This document shows positions 36,910-45,183 of a stretch of 64,000 nt of DNA, piece by piece. Under the pieces are notes generated by a model. That model ran no database searches, had not been told where the DNA came from, and worked only from the letters and a program-made list of their open reading frames with translations. Numbering within the stretch: position 1 is the first letter of the stretch; every line of letters begins with the position of its first letter. The position numbers and the translations under genes are program-made. Source of the stretch: Pelagihabitans pacificus (GTDB lineage: Bacteria; Bacteroidota; Bacteroidia; Flavobacteriales; Flavobacteriaceae); assembly GCF_009371985.2 (NCBI RefSeq), contig NZ_VIKU02000002.1, forward strand, positions 124,001 through 188,000, read 5' to 3'.

Positions 36910-37746
36910 TTGAGCGAGGAGCAATTTCAGAAAGGATGGAGATTAAAACTCCATGAAATTATCTACGGCACCCATACGCCTGCCGGAAAGTTGTTCGATA
37001 TTATTTTGTTGGTGGTTATTCTCTACAGTATTATCATCGTTATGCTGGAGAGCGTTCCCAGGTTCGATTTGAAATACCATGGCTTTCTTAATGTTTCCGA
37101 ATGGGTGGTAACCATCTTGTTCTCCGTAGAGTACGTGCTTCGAATCATCTGCATCAAGAGGCCCAGTAAGTATATTTTCAGCTTTTTTGGATTTATCGAT
37201 TTTGTATCCACCATTCCAAAATATTTATCATTTTTTATTGGAGGGTCACAGTACATTACGGCTTTTCGTGCCTTACGGTTGCTCAGGGTCTTTAGAATAT
37301 TAAAATTGGTCCGCTTTGTCGGGGAGTCGAACAATTTGGTAAGAGCGCTCAAAGCCAGTCGAACGAAAATATTCGTTTTTGTCTTCTTTGTACTCATCGT
37401 CTCCGTGCTATTAGGAACGATTATGTATTTGGTCGAAGGTCCTGAACACGGCTTTAACAGTATTCCCCACAGTGTGTATTGGACCATCGTTACTTTAACT
37501 ACCGTCGGGTATGGCGACATATCACCAGAAACTCCCTTGGGGCAGTTTATCGCTACGCTCATCATGATTATAGGATACGGTATTATCGCTGTACCCACAG
37601 GGATTGTATCCGCGGAATATGCTTCTGCAAGAAAAGTTGATAAAACGGTGGATGAGGGTCGTTCCTGTCATAACTGCGGTGCCGACATCGTTCGGAGCGA
37701 TGCGGAATATTGCAGGAAATGTGGACAAAAATTAAATGACGATTGA
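36910..37746 (+). CDS. Voltage-gated-type potassium channel with C-terminal zinc ribbon
   Basis: The 278-residue protein is read from a TTG at 36910, four bases after the previous stop; no nearby ATG would keep S1. Six transmembrane segments are visible. S4 has regularly spaced Arg (FRALRLLRVFRILKLVRF, 119-136). The selectivity filter is TVGYGD (198-203), so K+ conduction is expected. After S6, a cytoplasmic tail carries CHNC...CRKC (Cys253, 256, 268, 271), a compact zinc ribbon. It is coupled to miaA by a TGATG overlap. Confidence 0.92.
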   Translation: MSEEQFQKGWRLKLHEIIYGTHTPAGKLFDIILLVVILYSIIIVMLESVPRFDLKYHGFLNVSEWVVTILFSVEYVLRIICIKRPSKYIFSFFGFIDFVSTIPKYLSFFIGGSQYITAFRALRLLRVFRILKLVRFVGESNNLVRALKASRTKIFVFVFFVLIVSVLLGTIMYLVEGPEHGFNSIPHSVYWTIVTLTTVGYGDISPETPLGQFIATLIMIIGYGIIAVPTGIVSAEYASARKVDKTVDEGRSCHNCGADIVRSDAEYCRKCGQKLNDD

Positions 37747-38675
37747 TGTCAAAGAAGGTATTGGTTTCGATCGTAGGTCCGACCGGTATTGGCAAAACGA
37801 CCCTGGCCATTGCGGTAGCAAAATATTTTGACACCGAAATAGTCTCTGCCGACTCCCGACAATTTTATAAGGAAATCACCATAGGTACCGCCGTGCCTTC
37901 GGTTGCCGAGTTACATGAAGTACCACACCACTTTATTCAACATCGCAGTATCTTGGAAGATTATTCGGTGGGGGACTATGAAAGGGATGCCATGAAACTG
38001 CTAAGGCAATTGTTTCAAACGCATGATATCGTTGTCTTGGTGGGTGGTAGCGGACTCTATGTAGATGCTGTTACAAAGGGGCTCGATGACTTTCCTGAAA
38101 TCGACAAATCCATACGACTTGGTTTAAACGAACTGCTACAGGAAAAAGGCCTTCCGGTCTTGCAAAGACGGCTTAAACAATTAGATCCCGATTACTACCA
38201 CAAGGTAGACTTGGAAAATCCTCATAGGGTAATTAGGGCCCTGGAGGTATGTATCGGTTCCGGACGCCCCTACTCGTCATTTTTAACAGAGAAAAGACCA
38301 AATCGTTTTTTCAAGAATCTGACGGTCGGTATCCAAGCGGAGAGAGAAATCATCTATAAACGCATCGACCAAAGGGTGGATGCGATGATGCGGCAGGGCT
38401 TACTGAAAGAGGCCAAGGCCCTCTATCCCCAAAAATCGTTGAACGCATTACAAACTGTGGGGTATCGGGAACTGTTCCAATACTTTGATGGGAAGTGTGA
38501 CTTGGACTTTGCCGTATCCGAAATAAAAAAAAACACCAGGAGGTTTGCCAAAAGACAGCTCACTTGGTATCGACGACGGGAGGACATTCTTTGGGTAGCC
38601 TATAACCAGTCTTTCGATGATGTACTAAGTAAAATAGAAGAGCAAATAACAGCTTTTTCCGATGAACGAAAATAG
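37746..38675 (+). CDS. miaA: tRNA dimethylallyltransferase
   Basis: The 309-residue protein has the P-loop GPTGIGKTTLA, the SADSRQFYKE motif, the YSVGDYERDA block and the VGGSGLYVDAVTKGLDDFP motif, all typical of MiaA. It transfers a dimethylallyl group to N6 of A37 in tRNAs that read codons starting with U. The ATG at 37746 overlaps the stop of the channel gene (TGATG). The end overlaps the gluconokinase start by 14 bases. Confidence 0.97.
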   Translation: MSKKVLVSIVGPTGIGKTTLAIAVAKYFDTEIVSADSRQFYKEITIGTAVPSVAELHEVPHHFIQHRSILEDYSVGDYERDAMKLLRQLFQTHDIVVLVGGSGLYVDAVTKGLDDFPEIDKSIRLGLNELLQEKGLPVLQRRLKQLDPDYYHKVDLENPHRVIRALEVCIGSGRPYSSFLTEKRPNRFFKNLTVGIQAEREIIYKRIDQRVDAMMRQGLLKEAKALYPQKSLNALQTVGYRELFQYFDGKCDLDFAVSEIKKNTRRFAKRQLTWYRRREDILWVAYNQSFDDVLSKIEEQITAFSDERK

Positions 38676-39159
38676 AATCATTTATGTGATGGGCGTATCG
38701 GGTAGCGGTAAGTCCACTGTTGGAAAGCTCTTGGCAGAACAATTGGGATATCCATTTTTCGATGGAGACGACTATCATTCGAAGGCCAATGTAAAAAAAA
38801 TGGCCGATGGCCATCCACTAAATGACGATGACCGTAGGGATTGGCTCGAAGCCTTGAATCAACTTGCACGTTCCAAACAACACGATGGGGCCGTTATTGC
38901 CTGTTCCGCGTTAAAGGAAAGATACCGAACGATATTAGAAAATAAAATCCAAGAAAAGACACTCTTTGTATACCTGCAAGGTACTTTTGACCAAGTATTG
39001 GAAAGACTACAAGCCCGAAGGGGCCATTTTATGCCGATCGATCTGTTAAAATCACAATTTGAGACCTTGGAACCTCCCAAGAAAGCCATTACCGTTTCAA
39101 TTGGCAAAACGCCTCGTGAAATCGCATCCGAGATATTTTTACGGATGCAAGGTCTCTAG
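38662..39159 (+). CDS. Gluconokinase, GntK family
   Basis: The 165-residue P-loop kinase has GVSGSGKSTVG near the N-terminus, FFDGDDYHSKANVKKM (substrate site), LNDDDRRDWL and CSALKERYR motifs, which match GntK. It phosphorylates D-gluconate to 6-phosphogluconate with ATP. It overlaps the miaA end by 14 bases and is the last gene of this plus-strand run. No gluconate permease or Entner-Doudoroff gene is nearby. Confidence 0.92.
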   Translation: MNENRIIYVMGVSGSGKSTVGKLLAEQLGYPFFDGDDYHSKANVKKMADGHPLNDDDRRDWLEALNQLARSKQHDGAVIACSALKERYRTILENKIQEKTLFVYLQGTFDQVLERLQARRGHFMPIDLLKSQFETLEPPKKAITVSIGKTPREIASEIFLRMQGL

Positions 39160-39166
39160 TTCGATT

Positions 39167-39193
39167 AAAAAAAGCATTCATTTTCATGAATGC
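39167..39193 (-). terminator. Terminator of the response-regulator/kinase operon
   Basis: An 8-bp stem GCATTCAT / ATGAATGC (39174-39181 / 39186-39193), followed on the minus strand by a T7 run (39173-39167). Confidence 0.85.
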
Positions 39194-39223
39194 CTTATAT
39201 TGCTGAGGACCTTTTAAGGTCAT

Positions 39224-39931
39224 CTACTCATTTTTTACCACTAAACGGAATCCCTCGCCATGAATGTTAAGGATCTCTACCGAGTCATCGCGTTTTAAGT
39301 ATTTACGGAGTTTGGCAATGTATACATCCATACTTCGGGAAGTGAAGTAATTATCATCGCGCCAAATTTTTGTCAACGCCAATTCCCTTGGCATCAAATC
39401 ATTTTCATGCAAGGCCAATAATCTCAAAAGTTCGTTCTCCTTTGGAGAAAGCTTTATGGGCTCCTCATCTTTATACTTTAGGAATCTGAGTTTTGAATTC
39501 AAATGAAAGTTTCCTATTTGAAACTCAAATTTCTTACTATCCGCCAAGGTATTGGAAGATTTTCTCTGAATGATCGCCTTGAGTTTCATCAGCAGTACTT
39601 CGGAGTCGAAAGGCTTGTTCAAATAGTCATCGGCACCCGCCTTATACCCTTTTAGAACATCTTCTTTCATGGTCTTGGCCGTTAAGAAGATGATAGGAAC
39701 GTTCTCGTTTTTCTCCCTTATTTCCTTTGCGAGGGTAAAACCATCCTTGTAAGGCATCATGACGTCTAAAATGCAGACGTCGAAGTTGTCTTTTTTAAAT
39801 TTTTCAAAACCTTCCATTCCGTTCTTTGCCAAAGTGACGTCGAAATCGTTCATTGAAAGGTAGTCTTTTAGAACAATCCCAAAATTGGGATCATCCTCCA
39901 CTAAAAGTATTTTCTTGTTTACAGTTTCCAT
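39224..39931 (-). CDS. OmpR-type response regulator (RprY-like)
   Basis: The 235-residue protein has an intact receiver: acidic pair in LVEDD, phospho-acceptor Asp in CILDVMMP, Thr in FLTAKT and Lys in DYLNKPF. The C-terminal winged helix (LSPKENELLRLLALHENDLMPRELALTKIW...SRSMDVYIAKLRKYL) is OmpR/PhoB type. The pattern is like Bacteroidota RprY, which responds to envelope or oxidative stress. It lies nine bases downstream of its kinase gene, in one operon. Confidence 0.95.
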   Translation of the reverse strand: METVNKKILLVEDDPNFGIVLKDYLSMNDFDVTLAKNGMEGFEKFKKDNFDVCILDVMMPYKDGFTLAKEIREKNENVPIIFLTAKTMKEDVLKGYKAGADDYLNKPFDSEVLLMKLKAIIQRKSSNTLADSKKFEFQIGNFHLNSKLRFLKYKDEEPIKLSPKENELLRLLALHENDLMPRELALTKIWRDDNYFTSRSMDVYIAKLRKYLKRDDSVEILNIHGEGFRLVVKNE

Positions 39932-39939
39932 AGTTTGTT

Positions 39940-41517
39940 TTAGATTAAGGGTAATTTTACGTAGAAAGTGCTTCCTTTTCCTTTTTCACTCTCTGCATAG
40001 ACCTCACCTTGATGGTCGTCTATAATTTTTTTTACGTAGGCCAGACCAAGTCCGTGTCCTTTCACGTTATGTATGTCCCCGGTATGTTCCCGGTAGAATT
40101 TTTCAAAAACCTTTTTTAAGACCGCCTTACTCATACCCGCTCCTTGGTCCTGAATTTTTATGATAATAAAGTTTTTGGCCACCTCGGTGAATACATCGAT
40201 TTTAGGCGCCTCGGGGGAATATTTTATGGCGTTGTCCAGAATGTTCACTATAACGTTGGTCAAATGCATCTCATTTGCCAACACTTCTTTTCTTGCTGCA
40301 TCAAGATGGGTTTTGATATACCCTCCCCGGTCCTGTACAATTAATTCGATATGGGCAATGGCGTCCTTAATAATGTGGTGTGCGTCTATTCTATCCTTAC
40401 TGATATCCAGTTGATTCTTTTCAAGTTTCGAAATTCGGAGTACGTTTTCTACCTGGGCATGCATACGCTTGTTCTCATCCCGAATCATCCCAAGGTAACG
40501 CATCACCTTTTCCTTATCATCGATAGTCTGAGGGTTTTTTATCGCCTCGACGGCGAGGTTGATAGTGGCTATCGGCGTCTTGAATTCATGGGTCATGTTA
40601 TTGATGAAATCGGACTTAATCTCCGAAATCTGTTTTTGCTTGATCAACTGATAAATTGCCCCCGAATAGGAGGCAACGATTACCAAAGTGAAAAGAAGCG
40701 ATAATACCGCCATTCCCAATATTTGCTGAATCAAAAAACCTTTCTTTTTTGGAAAGGTAAGCAGTAATGAGAAATCGGTATCGCCATCGCTATCCTCGAA
40801 AATAGGTGCTTTGTACAAGGTGCTGTTTGCGAACTTGAATTTTCTGGATTTTACCTTTGTAGGGAGCCCTTTACTATAAATTCCGTATTCATATTCGACA
40901 TTCAACCCCCTATCGGTAAGCTCTCTATCCAAGAGTAGTTCCAATTCTTGCTTAGATACCCGTTTGTGAATGGGCACTCGCTTTGCACTTTCACTGAAAA
41001 CATCGTCAAATTGAGCCTTTTCAATGCTGGAGAGCGTTCCTATCTTTTCTAATTTTTCAATAGGATTGAGCCTCAAACCCTTGCCATCAAGGTCGTAATC
41101 TTCCTTGAAAATCGTCCTTTGACGCCTACTGGAAAAATTTGATATCAGTGTACTATCCTCACCACTGTCGTTGTCAAAGAACGTAGATGCAATATTGTAA
41201 TTCTCCTCTAAGATACCATGGGAATAAAATAATACCTCGTTCGAATTATTATCGCGGTCAATAAAAAAGATATTTCTAAGTCTGGAAGCCACTGGCTCTC
41301 CTAAGCTGTCTTGTGAAAGATATCGGTCATAGTAATCTCTTCTTTCCCGCTCCTCGACCTTGTCGGTTACCCTTGTCAATACTTGGGATACCGCATTGGA
41401 GAATTGTTCTTCCTTATCCTCGACCGACTTCTTGATCCAAAAGCCTTGCACAAAAATGATCCCGATTAGGGACAGGCTCATGAGGATAACCATAAGAACA
41501 AATAACTTCTTGTTCAT
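39940..41517 (-). CDS. Sensor histidine kinase (RprX-like)
   Basis: The 525-residue membrane kinase has an N-terminal TM helix (about 5-28), a ~240-residue periplasmic sensor region, a second TM (about 265-290), HisKA with phospho-acceptor His in NNMTHEFKTPIATI, and a HATPase domain with N-box NILDNAIKY and the GAGMSKA, GHGLGLAYVKKI glycine boxes. The signal sensed is not evident. It is the upstream partner of the OmpR-type regulator. Confidence 0.95.
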   Translation of the reverse strand: MNKKLFVLMVILMSLSLIGIIFVQGFWIKKSVEDKEEQFSNAVSQVLTRVTDKVEERERRDYYDRYLSQDSLGEPVASRLRNIFFIDRDNNSNEVLFYSHGILEENYNIASTFFDNDSGEDSTLISNFSSRRQRTIFKEDYDLDGKGLRLNPIEKLEKIGTLSSIEKAQFDDVFSESAKRVPIHKRVSKQELELLLDRELTDRGLNVEYEYGIYSKGLPTKVKSRKFKFANSTLYKAPIFEDSDGDTDFSLLLTFPKKKGFLIQQILGMAVLSLLFTLVIVASYSGAIYQLIKQKQISEIKSDFINNMTHEFKTPIATINLAVEAIKNPQTIDDKEKVMRYLGMIRDENKRMHAQVENVLRISKLEKNQLDISKDRIDAHHIIKDAIAHIELIVQDRGGYIKTHLDAARKEVLANEMHLTNVIVNILDNAIKYSPEAPKIDVFTEVAKNFIIIKIQDQGAGMSKAVLKKVFEKFYREHTGDIHNVKGHGLGLAYVKKIIDDHQGEVYAESEKGKGSTFYVKLPLI

Positions 41518-41594
41518 CTTTTGAGTAAAATTAAAGATTTAACATTTACCCCATTCCACGTTTAACCTAACCTTAACAAAAATGTTAAAATTTG

Positions 41595-42185
41595 TCAGCG
41601 CCCGTTATTCTCAAGCAGCGTAAGGTTTATAGCTGATACTTTTTGTTTTGTAGTTTCGATTTCCAGATTCTCTATGACGTAGTCGGCCAATGCTATTTTT
41701 TCAACATCGCTTCGTTGATGTTTCATACGCGCGCGTATGGCCTCTTTAGAGCTGCCATCCCTATTCATAACACGCTGTAAACGTGTATCTTGAGGTGCGA
41801 TAACTAAAATCACACTATCATAAAAATCTTGCATTTGGTTCTCGAAGATAAGTGCCGTTTCCTGAATCACGTAAGGCGCTTTCTGTTTTACGGCCCATTC
41901 GAGAAAGTGCTTTCGAACGGCGGGATGGACAATGGCGTTGAGCTTTTTCAACATTTCCCCATTGTTGAAAACTTGATTCGAAAGATACTTTTTGTTTAAC
42001 TTTTCGTTTTTATAGGCTTGCTCGCCGAACAGCTCAATAATTGCTTTTTTTACCTTTTTTGAAGACCTCATCAACCTTTTGGCCTCCTTGTCAGAATCGT
42101 AGACCGGAACCCCTAAATCGGCAAACATTTTAGCAACCGTGGTCTTTCCGCTTCCAATTCCGCCAGTAAGCCCAACTAGTTTCAT
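41595..42185 (-). CDS. coaE: Dephospho-CoA kinase
   Basis: The 196-residue protein has the P-loop LTGGIGSGKTTVAKMFA, the VPVYDSDKEAKRL substrate motif, and the lid with DGSSKEAIRARM. It performs the last step of CoA synthesis. Its start overlaps the YbbR gene end by four bases (ATGA type), so the two are translationally coupled. coaBC, acting earlier in the same pathway, lies ~6 kb away at 47.8-49.0 kb. Confidence 0.95.
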   Translation of the reverse strand: MKLVGLTGGIGSGKTTVAKMFADLGVPVYDSDKEAKRLMRSSKKVKKAIIELFGEQAYKNEKLNKKYLSNQVFNNGEMLKKLNAIVHPAVRKHFLEWAVKQKAPYVIQETALIFENQMQDFYDSVILVIAPQDTRLQRVMNRDGSSKEAIRARMKHQRSDVEKIALADYVIENLEIETTKQKVSAINLTLLENNGR

Positions 42186-43138
42186 TCGCGCTTAAGGATA
42201 AAGTCGGCCCTATCTTGCAATAACACCACACTGTAAATATCACCTGGCTTTTTAACCAATTTCAACTTAAACGAATTACCGCTTTGTTCCGGTAAGGAGG
42301 CGTAGTCCGCTATCACTTGAAAATCATCGGCATTCAAATCCTTCAGTCGATCTAAACTGGCTTTTACCAACACCTCGACCTTTTCGGGAAACAATTGTAT
42401 AGCTACCCCCTCCGGTAAATTCACCACCGTGATCGACAAAGGAATCACCTTCTCGGAAAAACGGGATACCTTACCACTTATTTCAACAGTTTCGGTAGCG
42501 TATTCGGTATTTTCCAAATGTGGTTCTTTTGTCAAGCGGCTATTTATCAAAAAATCGGAGGTAAGATCGGTCAACGTGGTTTTCGCCGTCCGCACGGCGG
42601 TAATCGTATCGACCTCATTCTCAGGTCCTTTGACAATGACCGAATCAGGAACGATCTTTAATGCGCCCTCCATCAAATAGTTTTGTGGAAAAGACAAGTC
42701 TGTTCGTGCGATTACCGGTACCTTTTTTGAAACAACTTTGTAGAACTTAAAAAAGAGGGAGTCACCATCCGTATCTAAAAGCTGTACACCAGTTGGCAAC
42801 TGTTTTTCAAGTTGTCGCCTACAATCGGTAGGAGAGATGTAGAAAATCCCATCCTCCCTAATCGCCTCGGACAAGTCTATGTTCAGATTTTGACTTCTCA
42901 GATTGAAAGCCAGGAACTGAAAACCGACTGCTTCCAGCTTTAATTCTATTTCCTTTTTTGATGCATTGACAAGCATCATACTATCAGGAGGATTTACGTA
43001 GCCAAGTTCAAAGGATGTATTACTTGAATATCTATCGGACAGGTTGCTGATAAACCAAGCCAACCCTGAACAAAGCAAAAATAGAAAGAAAAGCTTGACC
43101 TTTCTTTTTTTCAGGACGTTTTTGATTTTCTGTATCAC
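42182..43138 (-). CDS. YbbR-like domain protein
   Basis: The 318-residue protein has an N-terminal TM anchor (VKLFFLFLLCSGLAWFISNL, about 14-33), then a periplasmic part with YbbR-like repeats: VPVIARTDLSFPQNYLMEGALKIVPDSVIVKGPENEVDTI is a typical unit. In Firmicutes YbbR (CdaR) regulates the diadenylate cyclase CdaA; no cyclase gene adjoins here, so that role is unproven. It is co-transcribed with coaE and lies 10 bases after the glycosyltransferase. Confidence 0.88.
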   Translation of the reverse strand: MIQKIKNVLKKRKVKLFFLFLLCSGLAWFISNLSDRYSSNTSFELGYVNPPDSMMLVNASKKEIELKLEAVGFQFLAFNLRSQNLNIDLSEAIREDGIFYISPTDCRRQLEKQLPTGVQLLDTDGDSLFFKFYKVVSKKVPVIARTDLSFPQNYLMEGALKIVPDSVIVKGPENEVDTITAVRTAKTTLTDLTSDFLINSRLTKEPHLENTEYATETVEISGKVSRFSEKVIPLSITVVNLPEGVAIQLFPEKVEVLVKASLDRLKDLNADDFQVIADYASLPEQSGNSFKLKLVKKPGDIYSVVLLQDRADFILKRE

Positions 43139-43148
43139 ACCTTCGGCT

Positions 43149-44150
43149 TCATTTAAAGAACAGTTTGGGAAATAGTTCCTGTGGCTTCTTCTTGCTAAAG
43201 TTAATCAAGATGGTCGACTTTAGAAAACCATAACCGTATCCCGCAAACTGAATGCATACGGCGACAATCGATAGGATTGCGATGGAGAGGCTTTTGTTTT
43301 TCATTAAAGAGTCGATGAAAATCAGGGCAAAATAAATCATGTAGCACCCAAGAGGAAGGATAATTCCTAGAATTGCCAATAGGAAGGATACCAAAAAACC
43401 AATACAGAACAAAGTAGGAAACCAATACGTAGCCTTTGCTGTTCCCGGGTGCCATTTATTGAGAATGGGCCGTACCATGCCAAATTTATTAACCTGAATA
43501 AAGAACTTCTTCCAATTAATACGCCTTTTGTGATAGACATAGGCTTCCGGTATCAACTTGGTCTTGAAGCCCTTGTTCCATATTCTTATGGTAAGGTCGG
43601 GATCTTCCCCCGGATGTATCTTCCCGTATCCTCCGACATTTTCAAAAGCTTCTTTTGAAATCCCCATGTTGAAACTTCTTGGTTGAAATTTTCCTACTGC
43701 GGTCCTATTTCCACGGATACCGCCTGTGGTCCATAAGGATGTCATGGCATAGTTGATGGCCTTTTGCACGATGCTGAACGATTCATGCGCAGCATCGGGC
43801 CCACCATAGCAATGCACGAAATCTTGTGATAACGATTTTTCGGCAGCCTCCAAATAATCGGGAGGTAGTATGCAATCCGAATCCAAAACGATGAAATAAT
43901 TGCCACTGGCCCTCTGCATGCCATAATTTCTGGAATCGCCCGGACCGGAGTTGGGTTTTGCCAAATAGGTAATCGCAAGTCGATTTTTAAATAGGTCTAC
44001 CTCCTTTTTTGAGTCCCGGGTAGAACCGTCCTCTACAATGACAATCTCATAGGGCTTTTGATAGGTCTGTCGTGAAAGACTCTCCAAAAGTTCCCGAATC
44101 TCCTCAGGTCTATTGTAAACGGGAATAATAAAGGAGAAGGCTAAATCCAT
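43149..44150 (-). CDS. Family 2 glycosyltransferase, membrane-associated
   Basis: The 333-residue protein has the GT-A fold: SFIIPVYNRPEEIRELLESLSRQ, the VEDGST motif, and a DSDC metal-binding motif (YFIVLDSDCILPP). Later blocks such as GGYGKIHPGEDPDLTIRI and the ExxxxHKR-like YVYHKRRI follow. The C-terminal ~80 residues hold two or three TM helices. It probably transfers a sugar in envelope polysaccharide or lipid synthesis. Donor and acceptor are unknown. It is the first gene of an operon with the YbbR protein and coaE. Confidence 0.92.
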   Translation of the reverse strand: MDLAFSFIIPVYNRPEEIRELLESLSRQTYQKPYEIVIVEDGSTRDSKKEVDLFKNRLAITYLAKPNSGPGDSRNYGMQRASGNYFIVLDSDCILPPDYLEAAEKSLSQDFVHCYGGPDAAHESFSIVQKAINYAMTSLWTTGGIRGNRTAVGKFQPRSFNMGISKEAFENVGGYGKIHPGEDPDLTIRIWNKGFKTKLIPEAYVYHKRRINWKKFFIQVNKFGMVRPILNKWHPGTAKATYWFPTLFCIGFLVSFLLAILGIILPLGCYMIYFALIFIDSLMKNKSLSIAILSIVAVCIQFAGYGYGFLKSTILINFSKKKPQELFPKLFFK

Positions 44151-44209
44151 TCGTATTTAAAGGGCAAGGCCATTTACCTAGTGGATGGCTTTGAACATTG
44201 TTATGGTGA

Positions 44210-45022
44210 CTACTTGGAAAAATAATCGATGACCTCCTGACTAACCCCTGTAGATGAGAAACCGCCGTCGTGAAACAAATTTTGCATGGTTACTTTTCTG
44301 GTCAAATCAGAAAATAAAGAAACCGTATAGTCTGCACAATCCTGGGCAGTTGCATTTCCCAAGGGAGACATTTTTTCGGCATAACTAATGAAGCCATCAA
44401 ACCCTTTGACGCCCTGGCCGGCGGTTGTTGGTGTTGGCGATTGTGAAATGGTATTCACCCGTACTTTTTTTTCCTTTCCAAAGAAATAACCAAAACTGCG
44501 TGCTACCGATTCCAAATAAGCCTTGTTGTCGGCCATATCGTTGTAATCGGGAAAAACACGTTGGGCAGCCATGTAGGTGAGGGCCACAATGCTCCCCCAT
44601 TCGTTCATGGCATCCGCTTTGTAAAGACTCTGCATTACCTTATGGAAAGAAAGTGCCGAAACGTCCCAACCCTTTGCGGTAAAATCGTATTTCTCATCGG
44701 TATAGTGGCGCCCTTTACGAACATTGACCGACATACCGATAGAGTGAAGCACAAAATCGAGCTTGCCACCGAGAATTTCCATCGACTTGGCTATCAAAGC
44801 GTTCAAATCATCTTCCGAAGTCGCATCCGCAGGAACAATCTGAGATCCTGTTTTGGCCGCCAGGTCTTTGATTTGACCCATCCGCATGGCAATGGGCGCA
44901 TTGCTCAGTACAAAAGTGCCCCCTTCCGCATGTACGCTTTCAGCAGTTTTCCATGCAATGGAATTTTCATCCAACGCTCCGAAAATGATTCCTTTTTTTC
45001 CCTTTAGTAAGTCGTATGCCAT
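44210..45022 (-). CDS. fabI: Enoyl-[acyl-carrier-protein] reductase (NADH)
   Basis: The 270-residue SDR-type protein has FabI features: KGIIFGALDENSIAW at the N-terminus, LDFVLHSIGM, the YMAAQRVFPDYNDMADNKAYLE active-site Tyr/Lys segment, and the C-terminal LFHDGGFS. It reduces trans-2-enoyl-ACP in the last step of each fatty acid elongation cycle and is the target of triclosan in many bacteria. A perfect -7 box lies 30 bases upstream. Confidence 0.96.
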   Translation of the reverse strand: MAYDLLKGKKGIIFGALDENSIAWKTAESVHAEGGTFVLSNAPIAMRMGQIKDLAAKTGSQIVPADATSEDDLNALIAKSMEILGGKLDFVLHSIGMSVNVRKGRHYTDEKYDFTAKGWDVSALSFHKVMQSLYKADAMNEWGSIVALTYMAAQRVFPDYNDMADNKAYLESVARSFGYFFGKEKKVRVNTISQSPTPTTAGQGVKGFDGFISYAEKMSPLGNATAQDCADYTVSLFSDLTRKVTMQNLFHDGGFSSTGVSQEVIDYFSK

Positions 45023-45051
45023 GTTGAGTTTTCTTTAGTGTTCGTTGGCTT

Positions 45052-45059
45052 CAAAGATA
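45052..45059 (-). promoter_or_regulatory. -7 box of fabI
   Basis: TATCTTTG on the minus strand, a perfect TAnnTTTG, about 30 bases before the fabI ATG. Confidence 0.5.
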
Positions 45060-45183
45060 TTTAAAAAAGTTGGCAGTGGACAGTTGCGATCCTCAGAAAG
45101 TTTAATAAGAATTCCCTGTTCGACCTGGCTGACCACTCATCGATGGCTCCTTGGATTTAATTATCGGTTACGCCAACCGGGGT

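Noticed and set aside
37023-37598. 191-codon minus-strand frame opposite the potassium channel
   Set aside because: Antisense of a protein with S4 and selectivity-filter motifs; composition is not protein-like.
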